A stretch of DNA of 64,000 nt from Shewanella colwelliana ATCC 39565 (GTDB lineage: Bacteria; Pseudomonadota; Gammaproteobacteria; Enterobacterales; Shewanellaceae). This document shows, piece by piece, positions 29,775 through 38,791 of this stretch (its first letter is position 1; each line of letters starts with the position of its first letter). Under the pieces are notes generated by a model that did no database searches, had not been told where the DNA came from, and saw only the letters and a list, made by a program, of their open reading frames with translations. A program made the translations under genes and the position numbers. Location: contig NZ_JAEC01000021.1 of NCBI RefSeq assembly GCF_000518705.1, positions 1 through 64,000 of the forward strand. Direction: 5' to 3'.

Positions 29775-29800
29775 GCCTGCGCATTCTGTGCAGGCATTTT
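29775..29800 (+). terminator. Hairpin between nupC and deoD
   Basis: A 9-bp stem GCCTGCGCA/TGTGCAGGC (one G-U pair), followed by ATTTTTAC. It looks like a weak intrinsic terminator that would reduce deoD relative to nupC, or separate the two transcripts. Confidence 0.65.
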
Positions 29801-29814
29801 TACTGGAGTAAAAC

Positions 29815-30525
29815 ATGACCCCACATATTAATGCTGCCGCTGGCGATTTTGCTGAAACCTTGCTTATGCCAGGTGATCCTCTGCGGGCCAAGTACATCGC
29901 CGATAACTTTTTAGACAATGCGCGTTTGGTGACTGACGTGCGTAATATGCTCGGCTATACCGGCGAATATCAAGGCAGAGCGATTTCGGTGATGGGCTCT
30001 GGCATGGGGATACCTTCTATCTCTATTTATGCTAAAGAGTTAGCGACTGAATATGGCGTTAAGAACATTATTCGTATCGGTTCTTGCGGTGCTGTCAGCA
30101 ACAAAATCAAGTTGATGGATGTGGTGATGGCTATGGGGGCGAGCACCGACTCAGCCGTTAATCGTAGCCGGTTTGCTAATACGGACTTTGCCATGATCGC
30201 CGATTTTAATTTGCTACGTTTGGCCGCCGATGCTGCGGATAAGCAGGGGGCAAATTATCACGTCGGTAATCTTTACTCTTCAGATCTTTTCTATTGCAGT
30301 GATGAGACGCGTTACGACGATATGGAAAAATACGGCATTCTTGGTGTCGAAATGGAAGCGGCTGGACTTTATGGGGTCGCGGCCGAATATGGCATTAATG
30401 CATTAGCCATGATGACGGTGACAGATCACTTACGTCAAGGATTACACCTTAGCGCCGAAGAGCGCCAACACACGCTGAATGAGATGATTAAATTAACTCT
30501 CGAAGCGGTCAGTCATCTTAAATAA
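29815..30525 (+). CDS. deoD: Purine nucleoside phosphorylase DeoD
   Basis: A 236-aa hexameric-type enzyme that splits purine (deoxy)ribonucleosides with phosphate. Signature elements are [13 protein letters not shown] (17-29), the phosphate-binding [27 protein letters not shown] near 87, and the substrate-binding [12 protein letters not shown] near 180. A GGAG ribosome-binding site precedes the ATG. With NupC upstream it forms a nucleoside import-and-salvage pair. Confidence 0.96.
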   Translation: MTPHINAAAGDFAETLLMPGDPLRAKYIADNFLDNARLVTDVRNMLGYTGEYQGRAISVMGSGMGIPSISIYAKELATEYGVKNIIRIGSCGAVSNKIKLMDVVMAMGASTDSAVNRSRFANTDFAMIADFNLLRLAADAADKQGANYHVGNLYSSDLFYCSDETRYDDMEKYGILGVEMEAAGLYGVAAEYGINALAMMTVTDHLRQGLHLSAEERQHTLNEMIKLTLEAVSHLK

Positions 30526-30743
30526 ACCTGTTACCCTAGGTCTTCGAGTAGCCATCAAAGTGTGGCCGAGTGATTCGCGCAAGTGACACTTAGGTCATAA
30601 ACAAAAAATTAAGGCTGCTCGAAGGCCACTCCCTTCGTTATACCATTTGGCCTGCTGCCGATACTGACACCTTAACCTATTTGTGTTTTACGCTTGAAGC
30701 AGTAGACTAACCTCCTCTAAAATTTGTGGAAATGGAATATCAA

Positions 30744-31181
30744 ATGAGCATTTGGTTTCGACCCGTCACGTTGGAAATTTGCGAAAAAATGGATAGTGGC
30801 ATGCATGGTAAAGGTACATTGATGCAGACCATGGGCATAAAGATATCTGAAATTGGCGATGACTATATGAAGGCGACCATGCCTGCGTCGCCCGCTATCC
30901 ATAATCCATTGGGGATTGTGCATGGTGGGGCTAATGTTGCCTTGGCTGAAACCGTGGCGAGTTATGCTGCTAACTTTGTGGTTGATTTTGACAACTACTA
31001 TTGTGTTGGCCAAGAGATCAATGCCAACCACCTTAAAGCATCACGTAATGGAGTATTAACGGCAACCGCCAAGCCTGTGCATTTAGGTAAGCGCAGTTCG
31101 GTTTGGGAAATCTTGGTGCATAACAGTGCAGGCGAACTTTGTTGTATCTCCAGAATGACCGCAGCCGTGGTAAAGCGTTAG
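30744..31181 (+). CDS. PaaI-type hotdog-fold thioesterase
   Basis: A protein of about 145 aa of the 4HBT/PaaI family, which hydrolyses acyl-CoA thioesters. The typical segment NPLGIVHGGANVALAETVAS carries the HGG motif and the catalytic acidic position. The ATG at 30744 was chosen. GTG at 30726 and ATG at 30732 are in frame but lie too close to the purine-rich site GTGGAAATGGAA. The gene stands alone between deoD and a small membrane protein, and its substrate is unknown. Confidence 0.82.
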   Translation: MSIWFRPVTLEICEKMDSGMHGKGTLMQTMGIKISEIGDDYMKATMPASPAIHNPLGIVHGGANVALAETVASYAANFVVDFDNYYCVGQEINANHLKASRNGVLTATAKPVHLGKRSSVWEILVHNSAGELCCISRMTAAVVKR

Positions 31182-31270
31182 TATAACGATAAAAACTGGC
31201 TAAATGCTGTCGCTTATTCCCGTTTTTGTCCATAATAAGGGCACACAAACTTTTACTCAGTGGAGCGCGA

Positions 31271-31519
31271 ATGGATAACGCAACGATTTGGGAATGGGTG
31301 GGATATTTAGCGTCAGTGGTCGTCGCCATTTCGCTGATGATGTCGAATATTAAGAAGCTGCGTTGGTGGAACTTAATCGGTGCAGCACTGTTTGTCGCTT
31401 ACGGCATGGCTATCGACGCAATCCCTGTAGCACTAGTGAACTTTTTCATTGTGCTAATTGATATCTATTATCTCGTTAAGCTATATCGAGAGCCCAGCGA
31501 CTCAAGCACTAGCGAGTGA
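31271..31519 (+). CDS. Small YgjV-like inner-membrane protein
   Basis: An 82-aa protein with three hydrophobic helices (about 6-24, 31-48, 51-70) and a polar tail rich in Ser and Glu. The pattern (GYLASVVVAISLMMSNIKKLRWWN) resembles the YgjV family of unknown function. The ATG at 31271 follows a GTGGAGCG site; an ATG 45 bp upstream lacks one. It has its own terminator. Confidence 0.75.
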   Translation: MDNATIWEWVGYLASVVVAISLMMSNIKKLRWWNLIGAALFVAYGMAIDAIPVALVNFFIVLIDIYYLVKLYREPSDSSTSE

Positions 31520-31546
31520 CGCTAGCTCAATACTAATGATTGATAA

Positions 31547-31569
31547 AACCAGCGTAAGCTGGTTTTTTT
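31547..31569 (+). terminator. Rho-independent terminator after the YgjV-like gene
   Basis: A 7-bp stem AACCAGC/GCTGGTT with a GTAA loop, followed by a T-run. Confidence 0.85.
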
Positions 31570-31751
31570 GTCTCAGCTGTTAGCCTTTGCCCTTCAGCAC
31601 GCTGCGCTCGTTTGCACGCTCTTTGCCGTTTCGCCCTCCAATATCTACAAAATCATTTAAGGTTATCGGTTTTAATCGTTTTATTTGTTTCTCTCGTCGC
31701 TTTATTCTTGACCCATACCGATTGCAAAGGAAGAGAGAGAGGAGTTTTCCT

Positions 31752-31802
31752 ATGGCAACCATTTATGACGTGATTGAACAATGGCTTACCGACGCGCAAT
31801 AA
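31752..31802 (+). CDS. 16-codon leader ORF upstream of katB
   Basis: A very short ORF, MATIYDVIEQWLTDAQ, ending 30 bp before the catalase start. A strong purine-rich ribosome-binding site (GAGAGAGGAG) stands seven or so bases before its ATG, better than many full genes here. It may be a translated leader that affects katB expression, or a small protein. No residue pattern points to attenuation. A possible OxyR-like patch lies near 31661-31685, but it is too weak to call. Confidence 0.45.
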   Translation: MATIYDVIEQWLTDAQ

Positions 31803-31832
31803 GCGCTCACACATTTTTTGGAGAGCAACAGA

Positions 31833-33305
31833 ATGACGAATATGACCCAACAGCAAACACTAACAAGCCAAAGTGGCGCACCTATCGCCGACGACCAAAA
31901 CTCATTGTCTGCTGGAGAGCGCGGCCCGCTGCTACTTCAAGATTGGCACTTAATTGAGAAGCTAGCGCATTTTAACCGTGAGCGTATTCCTGAGCGTATT
32001 GTTCACGCTAAAGGTACCGGGGTTTACGGCACTTTTACCCTAACCAAAGATTTAAGCGATTACACCATCGCCGATCATTTTAATGGCGTAGGTAAACAGA
32101 CAGAAACTTTCATTCGCTTTTCAACCGTAGGTGGTGAAATGGGCTCTGCCGATGCCGAGCGCGACCCGCGTGGTTTTGGATTACGCTTTTACACGGCGCG
32201 CGGTAATCACGATATTGTGGGTAATAACACGCCAACTTTCTTTTTGCGTGATGGTATTAAGTTTCCCGACTTCATCCATACGCAAAAGCGCAACCCGCAA
32301 ACTAACTTAAAAGATCCACAGGCAATGTGGGACTTTTGGTCGTTAAACCCGGAAGCCATGCATCAGGTAACCATATTAATGTCAGATCGTGGTATTCCTG
32401 CCAACTACCGCCAAATGCATGGTTATGGCTCGCATACTTTCTCTTTCTGGAATGCAAAGGGTGAGCGTTTCTGGGTTAAGTTCCACTTTAAATCACAGCA
32501 AGGCGTGGTGAACTTAACGGGTGAGCAAGCTGATATTTTGAAAGGGATTGATCCGGACTCGTCACAACGCGACATGGTCGCTGCGATTAATGACGGTAAT
32601 TTCCCACGCTGGACGGTCAACGTGCAGATTATGCCAGAAGCCGACGCTAACCATTATCATATCAACCCGTTTGACTTGACTAAGGTATGGCCGCACAGCG
32701 ATTACCCCTTAATTGAAGTGGGTGAGTTAGAGCTTAATCGTCTGCCGCAAAACTATTTTGCCGAAGTGGAGCAAGTGGCGCTAGCGCCGAGTAACTTAGT
32801 CCCTGGTGTGGGCGCATCACCCGATAAGATGCTGCAAGCGCGATTATTTGCCTATGCCGATGCTCAACGCTATCGTATTGGCGCTAACTATAACCAGTTA
32901 CCTGTTAACTGCCCGCATGCTACGCAAGCTAACCACCATCAACGTGGCGGTGCAATGGCTGGTACTCAGTGTCCATTCAGTGGCAGTCAGACCGGCGCCG
33001 ACGCTAGCGCAAACTACGGTCCAAATAGTACGGCAGCAGCGCTAGTGGAACCGACTCAGTTTGTTGAGCCACCACTACGAATTGAGGGCGAGGCAGCACG
33101 TTACAGCCGTTATGATCAGGATGATTTTACCCAGGCGGGAAATCTGTATCGCATCTTCTCTGAAGCGGAGAAAGCCCGCTTAATTGCGACCATTTCGGGC
33201 TCATTGAGTCAGGCAAGTCTGGATGTTCAGCAACGTATGGTGGCACACTTTACCAATGCCGACAGTGACTATGGTCAGCGAGTTAAACAAGCTCTCGGGT
33301 TATAA
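31833..33305 (+). CDS. katB: Monofunctional haem catalase
   Basis: A 490-aa clade-3-type small-subunit catalase that splits hydrogen peroxide. The distal-side active-site histidine is in RIVHAKGTGVYG (about 58-69), the asparagine in VGNNTPTFF (about 133), and the proximal haem tyrosine in RLFAYADAQRYR (about 338-349). There is no obvious signal peptide, so it is probably cytoplasmic. The start MTNMTQQQ at 31833 follows TTTGGAGAGC; an ATG 15 bp upstream overlaps that site. The gene is monocistronic with its own terminator. The katB symbol follows Shewanella usage. Confidence 0.93.
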   Translation: MTNMTQQQTLTSQSGAPIADDQNSLSAGERGPLLLQDWHLIEKLAHFNRERIPERIVHAKGTGVYGTFTLTKDLSDYTIADHFNGVGKQTETFIRFSTVGGEMGSADAERDPRGFGLRFYTARGNHDIVGNNTPTFFLRDGIKFPDFIHTQKRNPQTNLKDPQAMWDFWSLNPEAMHQVTILMSDRGIPANYRQMHGYGSHTFSFWNAKGERFWVKFHFKSQQGVVNLTGEQADILKGIDPDSSQRDMVAAINDGNFPRWTVNVQIMPEADANHYHINPFDLTKVWPHSDYPLIEVGELELNRLPQNYFAEVEQVALAPSNLVPGVGASPDKMLQARLFAYADAQRYRIGANYNQLPVNCPHATQANHHQRGGAMAGTQCPFSGSQTGADASANYGPNSTAAALVEPTQFVEPPLRIEGEAARYSRYDQDDFTQAGNLYRIFSEAEKARLIATISGSLSQASLDVQQRMVAHFTNADSDYGQRVKQALGL

Positions 33306-33321
33306 GCGGTAAGTTAATGAA

Positions 33322-33350
33322 AAACCAATGGCTAAGCCATTGGTTTTTTT
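33322..33350 (+). terminator. Rho-independent terminator after katB
   Basis: An 11-bp perfect stem AAACCAATGGC/GCCATTGGTTT with a TAA loop, followed by a T-run. Confidence 0.9.
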
Positions 33351-33378
33351 TGCTTGGTATTTTTCTCGCTCGTCGCCC

Positions 33379-33933
33379 TTAGAACAATAGCGTCACCACC
33401 CCTAACAGCGCAAACAAGACGGCACAACCGCGATGGATCCATTTCATCGGTAATTTATCGGCACTAAAGTGACCCGCTATCACCACAGGGACATTGGCGA
33501 TCATCATGCCTAATGTGGTACCTATCACGACCAATCCTAGTGCATCATATTTAGCCGACAGCACCACAGTTGCCACTTGGGTTTTGTCGCCCATCTCTGC
33601 TAAAAAGAACAGAATGAAGGTCGCGATAAAAGGGCCCATTTTATAGAAACGGCTCTCTTCGCTGTCGACCTTATCTGGTACTAATACCCATAATGCAATG
33701 GCAAAAAAGGAGAGGGCAACCAGATAGGTTGCGACGCTTGGATTAATGAAGTTTATGGCCCACTGCCCAAACCAGGCCGCGGCAAAGTGATTGGCTAATG
33801 TGGATAGCAAGATACCCAAAATAATGGCGGTTTTATTTTTAAAACGTGCAGCAAGAATAAGCGCTAAGAGTTGCGTCTTGTCGCCGATTTCGGCAATAGC
33901 GACGGTGAAGGTTGATGCGAGTAAAGCTTCCAT
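33379..33933 (-). CDS. Manganese exporter of the UPF0016/TMEM165 (MneA) family
   Basis: A 184-aa inner-membrane protein with six hydrophobic helices arranged as two repeats. Each repeat carries the family's cation-binding motif ExGDKTQ: AEIGDKTQLLAL near 14 and AEMGDKTQVATV near 113. Members in Vibrio and Shewanella relatives export Mn2+. The yybP-ykoY riboswitch in its leader supports that role strongly. The gene is a single unit transcribed towards katB. Confidence 0.92.
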   Translation of the reverse strand: MEALLASTFTVAIAEIGDKTQLLALILAARFKNKTAIILGILLSTLANHFAAAWFGQWAINFINPSVATYLVALSFFAIALWVLVPDKVDSEESRFYKMGPFIATFILFFLAEMGDKTQVATVVLSAKYDALGLVVIGTTLGMMIANVPVVIAGHFSADKLPMKWIHRGCAVLFALLGVVTLLF

Positions 33934-33950
33934 GATGTTTCCTTAGGGGG

Positions 33951-34124
33951 CAAAAAATCCAAGCACAGTCCGCCGCCCCCTAATTTGAGCGGTAACCGTG
34001 CTTAGGTCTTGCCTGGCAATGTGTGGGCATTAAATCCCGCTGATTGCTGTGAGCACCATGGCGTATGGCCAAGTATGTTGATACTCACCCGAGTCCCAAA
34101 TAGAGACGCGTTAGCTACTCCCCT
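33951..34124 (-). ncRNA. yybP-ykoY Mn2+ riboswitch with terminator platform
   Basis: Read on the minus strand, the leader begins AGGGGAGTAGCTAACGCG, contains the diagnostic TCAACATACT and TGGCCATACGCC segments, and closes with GGCAAGACCT, all hallmarks of the yybP-ykoY class. It is followed by a long hairpin (AAGCAC...GTGCTT, about 33959-34004) and TTTTTT, an intrinsic terminator before the exporter start. Mn2+ binding is expected to prevent termination and raise expression. Aptamer edges are approximate. Confidence 0.9.
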
Positions 34125-34136
34125 AAAGCAGTGCGC

Positions 34137-34579
34137 AAATTATACTGATAAGCCATGGCAAGGCAATATCCTAGATCACTAATTGAGTAATAAAAATGGC
34201 ACAGTAATCAAGCTGTAGTCGGGTTATTTCCACATTGTTACTTGAATGTACAATCTTGACTTTGATTACGATAGACGCCTTGTGCACTGCGTTTGCCTCT
34301 GATATGGTCGCTAGCAGTCAAATTTATAGAGTAAGGTTGTGATGAAACAAACCTATCGATATTACTACCGATTTAGGCAGCCTCAGGGGCTTAGCTAAAG
34401 ATCATTGGTAGATAAGGTTAGCTAAGCTGTTGAGGCCCACCAACGCGCACTAAGGCAGAGATGCATAGTTCGGTTAGGAGGCTAAAGCTTAGTGTATGTT
34501 TTATTGCTAAATCCCTCCTTTGCAGTCGTTCTAAATCTGACCTTCCAAAATAGATAACAATTAAAGACAGGACAATTTT
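34137..34579. other. Non-coding region before the aromatic amino-acid permease
   Basis: 443 bp between the Mn2+ riboswitch and the permease, holding the divergent promoters of both. No ORF is supported. I could not identify a clear TyrR or Trp-repressor box by eye. Confidence 0.4.
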
Positions 34580-35779
34580 GTGAACTTAAAAATGCTCGGC
34601 TCTATTGCCATTGTTGCGGGCACCGCAATTGGTGGCGGCATGTTGGCGCTTCCACTTGCTACAGCCTCGTTAGGCACCATTCCGGCGTTACTGCTTTTGA
34701 TCGCCATTTGGGGTATCTCTATTTATACCTCTCTACTCATGCTAGAGATTAATTTACGCACCGGCGTTGGTCTCAATGTGCATGCCATCACGGGAAAAAC
34801 CTTAGGTAAAGTTGGCCAGTTAATTCAAGGCGGCTCGTTTTTAAGCTTACTGTTTGCCTTAACCATGGTGTACTTGATGGGCGGCTCTTCGTTATTAGAG
34901 TCACGTTTTGAGCCGCTGGGTATTACCATGAACCATGAGTTCGCGGTGTTACTGTTTACCCTTGTATTTGGTGGGTTTATCGCCATTGGTGTGGCCTGGA
35001 TTGATAAGGTTTCACGGGTATTGTTTACTGCTATGGTGGCTCTGTTCATTATTGTGGTGTTGTTTTTATTACCCGAAGTTAGCCCAAGCTACATGCTCAG
35101 AGAGTCGGCGACCGAGTTAGTGTCTAAAGGTGAATTGGGTAACCTATGGTTAGCCGCTATCCCAGTTGTATTTACCTCGTTTGGTTTTCATGTGTGTATT
35201 GCGACGATTGTGCGCTATTTAGATGGCGATGCCATGTCGCTGCGTAAAGTGTTAATCATAGGTTCTACCATTCCATTAGTGTGTTACATCCTTTGGTTAA
35301 TGGTGACCCTAGGGATAGTCGGCGGCGCGACGGTATATGGGTTTGACGGCTCACTACCTAAGCTTGTGTCAGCGTTACAAGGCATCGCACAATCGGCTGT
35401 TTTGCAACAGTGCATTGACCTGTTTGCCAACTTAGCATTAATCACTTCATTCCTTGGTGTGACCATGAGTTTGTTTGACTATATTGCCGAATTGACCCGC
35501 GCACGTGATGATATTGCTGGGCGAATCAAAACCTGGTTGATCACCTTTATACCGCCACTGTTATGTGCGCTTTATTATCCTGATGGTTTTATTCAGGTGT
35601 TAGGTTTTGCGGCGATTCCTTTAGTCGTGATGATTATTTTCTTACCGATTGCGATGGCGCTTAGTCAACGTAAACAAAACCTTGGCGGTTACCAAGTCAT
35701 GGGCGGCACGCCTGCACTATTAGCGTCGGCAGCGGTAGGTGCGGTGATTATTGCTGCGCAGCTGTGGGTCGCGCTGTGA
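34580..35779 (+). CDS. Aromatic amino-acid permease (Mtr/TnaB/TyrP family)
   Basis: A 399-aa inner-membrane proton symporter with about eleven helices. The family signature GTAIGGGMLALPLATA (about 14-29) and the TSFGFHVCIATIVRYLDGD stretch near 201 are typical of the hydroxy/aromatic amino-acid permease group. Whether tryptophan or tyrosine is carried cannot be decided from sequence. The GTG start at 34580 follows ACAGGACA; an ATG four codons later is an alternative. A single gene. Confidence 0.88.
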   Translation: MNLKMLGSIAIVAGTAIGGGMLALPLATASLGTIPALLLLIAIWGISIYTSLLMLEINLRTGVGLNVHAITGKTLGKVGQLIQGGSFLSLLFALTMVYLMGGSSLLESRFEPLGITMNHEFAVLLFTLVFGGFIAIGVAWIDKVSRVLFTAMVALFIIVVLFLLPEVSPSYMLRESATELVSKGELGNLWLAAIPVVFTSFGFHVCIATIVRYLDGDAMSLRKVLIIGSTIPLVCYILWLMVTLGIVGGATVYGFDGSLPKLVSALQGIAQSAVLQQCIDLFANLALITSFLGVTMSLFDYIAELTRARDDIAGRIKTWLITFIPPLLCALYYPDGFIQVLGFAAIPLVVMIIFLPIAMALSQRKQNLGGYQVMGGTPALLASAAVGAVIIAAQLWVAL

Positions 35780-35892
35780 TCCTGTCACTAACAGTGCAAT
35801 CGAACTGTGATGATTAAAGGTACACAGTTCGTTACAACTCAAGCGGTTAACTAGCAATGTTTGCCTGTGTGTGAGTTGGTAGGTTTTATGAT

Positions 35893-35919
35893 AAAGTCGG
35901 GCTCTAGCCCGACTTTTTT
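35893..35919 (+). terminator. Rho-independent terminator after the permease
   Basis: A 10-bp perfect stem AAAGTCGGGC/GCCCGACTTT with a TCTA loop, followed by a T-run. Confidence 0.85.
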
Positions 35920-36031
35920 ATGCCTTAAATTTAAGGGCGCTAGCACCATCATATTAATCTCCATCACATCAAATAGATAAGGATCGGGTGGGGATTCGAT
36001 GAGATAACGATAACAAAATGGACTTAACAAA

Positions 36032-38188
36032 ATGAAGAAACTGATATTAACAGCAGCACTAGCGGCCTCGTTCACGGCGCAGGCTGACGAGGGGATGTGG
36101 CAGCCATATCAGCTACCTGCAATGGCAGATGAGCTGAAAGCCAAAGGGTTGGAGATTGATGCAAAATCTATCTCAAAATTAACCGAATTCCCAATGAATG
36201 CCGTTATCAGCCTAGGTGGCTGTACTGCATCATTTGTGTCACCCAAAGGGCTTGCTGTGACTAACCATCACTGCGCTTACGGCTCAATTCAGTACAACTC
36301 AACACCAGAGAAAAATTTACTGCAAGATGGCTTTTTAGCTAAAACTTATGCAGAAGAGTTGCCAGCTACGCCGGGTTCACGCATCTATGTTACCGAAGCT
36401 GTCACCAACGTAACTGACAAGGTTAAGCAAGGGTTGGCCGATAAGGTTGGCAACGCGTTTTATCAAGGCATAGAAGCCAAAGAGAAAGCCTTGGTGGCAG
36501 AGTGTGAAGCGGAAGATGGCTATCGCTGTCAGGTATATAGCTTCCATGGTGGCTTAGAATACTACTTAGTTAAACAACTTGAGATCCGCGATGTACGCTT
36601 GGTGTATAACCCGGCAGCAAGCGTGGGTAAGTATGGCGGCGATATCGATAACTGGATGTGGCCACGCCACACTGGTGATTTCTCCTTCTACCGTGGCTAT
36701 GTATCGAAAGCGGGCAAGCCTGCTGACTTCAGCCAAGACAATGTGCCTTACGAGCCAAAGAGCTTTCTTAAAGTCTCGGCTAAAGGCGTGAGTGATGGTG
36801 ATTTTGTTATGGTGGCGGGTTATCCAGGTCGCACTAACCGTTACCGCACCGCCAATGAAGTCGAAAACCAGTTTGAGTGGGCGTACCCAGAAGGAAAAAT
36901 GCTGCGCGAACGCTTTATTGAGATCATTAAAGAAACCGCCCCTGAGGGCAGTGATGAGCGTATTAAGTACGAGAGCCTCATTGCTGGCTTGGCTAACTAC
37001 GCCAAAAACTTCACCTCGATGATTGAGTTTTATGGCAAGTCGACCATGCTTGACGACCGTAAAGGACGTGAAGCAGAGCTAACGGCTTGGATCAACAAAG
37101 ATAGCAAGCGTCAGGCTAAATATGGTGAGACCATGGCTGAGCTTGATAAGCTGATCAAAGAGAGCCAAGACAACCAAGAGCGTGACATCATCTTAGGTTA
37201 CTTAGGCTACACCACCATGCTGCCAACAGCGCGTAAATTGTATCGCTTAGCCAATGAAAAGCAGCTTGATGATATGGCACGTGAGCCTGGCTACCAAACA
37301 CGTGACATGACACGCTTTAAGTCAGGCATGGAGCGTATCGACAGACGTTATGCGCCAAGCGTAGACAAAGCGGTTGTGCTTGATTTGTTGACGCGTTATG
37401 CGGCGTTACCGGCCAGTGAGCGTATTCCAGCACTCGATAAAGCATTTGGTCTGGGTAAAAAGTTTGATGCAGCTAAGCTGAGTAAAACGCTAGACAAAAT
37501 GTACGCTAAAACAGAACTTGGTAATAAAGAGTTCCGTCTCGCTTGGATGGACAAATCAGTGAGCGATTTTAAAGCCTCTAACGATCCGTTTATTAAGTTT
37601 GCGGTAGCCATGTATGACACCGATATGGCCCAAGAGAAGAAAGAGAAAGAGCTAGCGGGTAAGTTAATGAAGGTCCGTCCTCAATATATGGATGCCATTA
37701 TTGCTTACAACAAAGAGCTAGGTAAGCCTGTCTATGCCGACGCTAACTCAAGCTTACGTGTGACCGTGGGTCATGTGAAAGGTTACTCACCACAAGATGG
37801 CTTACACGCTGTGCCATTCACTCGTCTTGAGGGGATTTTGGCTAAAGATACTGGCGCCGATCCATTCGATGCCCCAGCTAAGCAGCTAGAACTGATTAAG
37901 CAGAAGCAGTATGGCGACTTCTATATGAAGTCTATCGACTCAGTGCCAGTTAACTTCCTATCAACTTTAGACACTACCGGTGGTAACTCAGGCTCCCCAA
38001 CACTAAACGGCCGTGCCGAATTAGTGGGTCTACTGTTTGACGGTGTGTATGAGAGTATTATTGGTGATTGGGGTTACGATACCGACACCAACCGCTCTAT
38101 CCAAGTTGATAGCCGTTATATGCTTTGGGTGATGAAGTACCTAGATAATGCAGATAACTTGCTAGAAGAGATGGAAATTGTTCACTAA
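36032..38188 (+). CDS. S46 family dipeptidyl-peptidase (DPP7/DPP11-like)
   Basis: A 718-aa periplasmic or outer-membrane-associated serine exopeptidase that removes dipeptides from peptide N-termini. The signal peptide ends near TAQA (residue 18). The catalytic triad sits in the chymotrypsin-like fold: GLAVTNHHCAYG near 73-84, the acidic residue in GGDIDNWMWPRHTG near 205, and Ser653 in TTGGNSGSP (648-656). DPP7 and DPP11 differ by one specificity residue near the C-terminus, which I cannot place securely without an alignment. Length is typical. It is monocistronic, with a terminator. Confidence 0.93.
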   Translation: MKKLILTAALAASFTAQADEGMWQPYQLPAMADELKAKGLEIDAKSISKLTEFPMNAVISLGGCTASFVSPKGLAVTNHHCAYGSIQYNSTPEKNLLQDGFLAKTYAEELPATPGSRIYVTEAVTNVTDKVKQGLADKVGNAFYQGIEAKEKALVAECEAEDGYRCQVYSFHGGLEYYLVKQLEIRDVRLVYNPAASVGKYGGDIDNWMWPRHTGDFSFYRGYVSKAGKPADFSQDNVPYEPKSFLKVSAKGVSDGDFVMVAGYPGRTNRYRTANEVENQFEWAYPEGKMLRERFIEIIKETAPEGSDERIKYESLIAGLANYAKNFTSMIEFYGKSTMLDDRKGREAELTAWINKDSKRQAKYGETMAELDKLIKESQDNQERDIILGYLGYTTMLPTARKLYRLANEKQLDDMAREPGYQTRDMTRFKSGMERIDRRYAPSVDKAVVLDLLTRYAALPASERIPALDKAFGLGKKFDAAKLSKTLDKMYAKTELGNKEFRLAWMDKSVSDFKASNDPFIKFAVAMYDTDMAQEKKEKELAGKLMKVRPQYMDAIIAYNKELGKPVYADANSSLRVTVGHVKGYSPQDGLHAVPFTRLEGILAKDTGADPFDAPAKQLELIKQKQYGDFYMKSIDSVPVNFLSTLDTTGGNSGSPTLNGRAELVGLLFDGVYESIIGDWGYDTDTNRSIQVDSRYMLWVMKYLDNADNLLEEMEIVH

Positions 38189-38250
38189 TTTTAGCGATTA
38201 GTGAGGGCGCTTTAGTTACTTTCACCAAGTAACAGGTACCAGTGATTGAA

Positions 38251-38281
38251 AGGGCTTAGATGAAAATCTAAGCCCTTTTTT
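38251..38281 (+). terminator. Rho-independent terminator after the S46 peptidase
   Basis: An 11-bp perfect stem AGGGCTTAGAT/ATCTAAGCCCT with a GAAA loop, followed by a T-run. Confidence 0.9.
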
Positions 38282-38399
38282 CATGCCTTTAAATTGGTTG
38301 TAGTTAGCTGATGCTAGCGTTAACCTTTATCTGTCTGGATTACTTGCAGCAGACCTTTCATGCAGGTATCTCGCTAGGCTACAGCAAGTATAATCCCTG

Positions 38400-38680
38400 C
38401 ACGCTCGACGGTGTAAGCTGACCTTCGAATGAAGGTGTTGGCATTTTTGTGGTTTAACATTTGGCTGAATTAGTGTTGGTAGAGTGTCTTTGAAATTTGT
38501 ATCTTCACTTTAACTAATCGCCTGTCCGGCGAGGAATGTGCAGATACTTCTGCTACACGCCGTGAATCCATCCGTGGAGGCTCGACGATGGCATCCCTGC
38601 CATCAACGTCCGCAGCCGCATCTACACAGGGTTATTTTATCTCTCCGATTTAGCCTTTCGGGTATCAATCTAACAATCAA
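38400..38680. repeat. Hairpin-repeat copy upstream of the intron remnant
   Basis: Bases 38563-38655 match 84-170 nearly base for base, including the hairpins at 38569-38580 and 38589-38606 (GATGGCA/TGCCATC). The stretch around 38420-38470 matches 205-255. The CCTGTCCGGCGAGGAATGTGCA block at 38522-38543 is shared, in opposite orientation, with 2440-2457 and the 40.6-41.0 kb units. No gene. Confidence 0.75.
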
Positions 38681-38791
38681 AAGTTAAATCGGTTTTGGAC
38701 AGACATCAGTTAGTGCAAAAGGTCTAAAGGTAGGTCATGGAATTAGTAAATATATGGTGTTCAAATAAAGTTTACACTGACCCAAAATATC

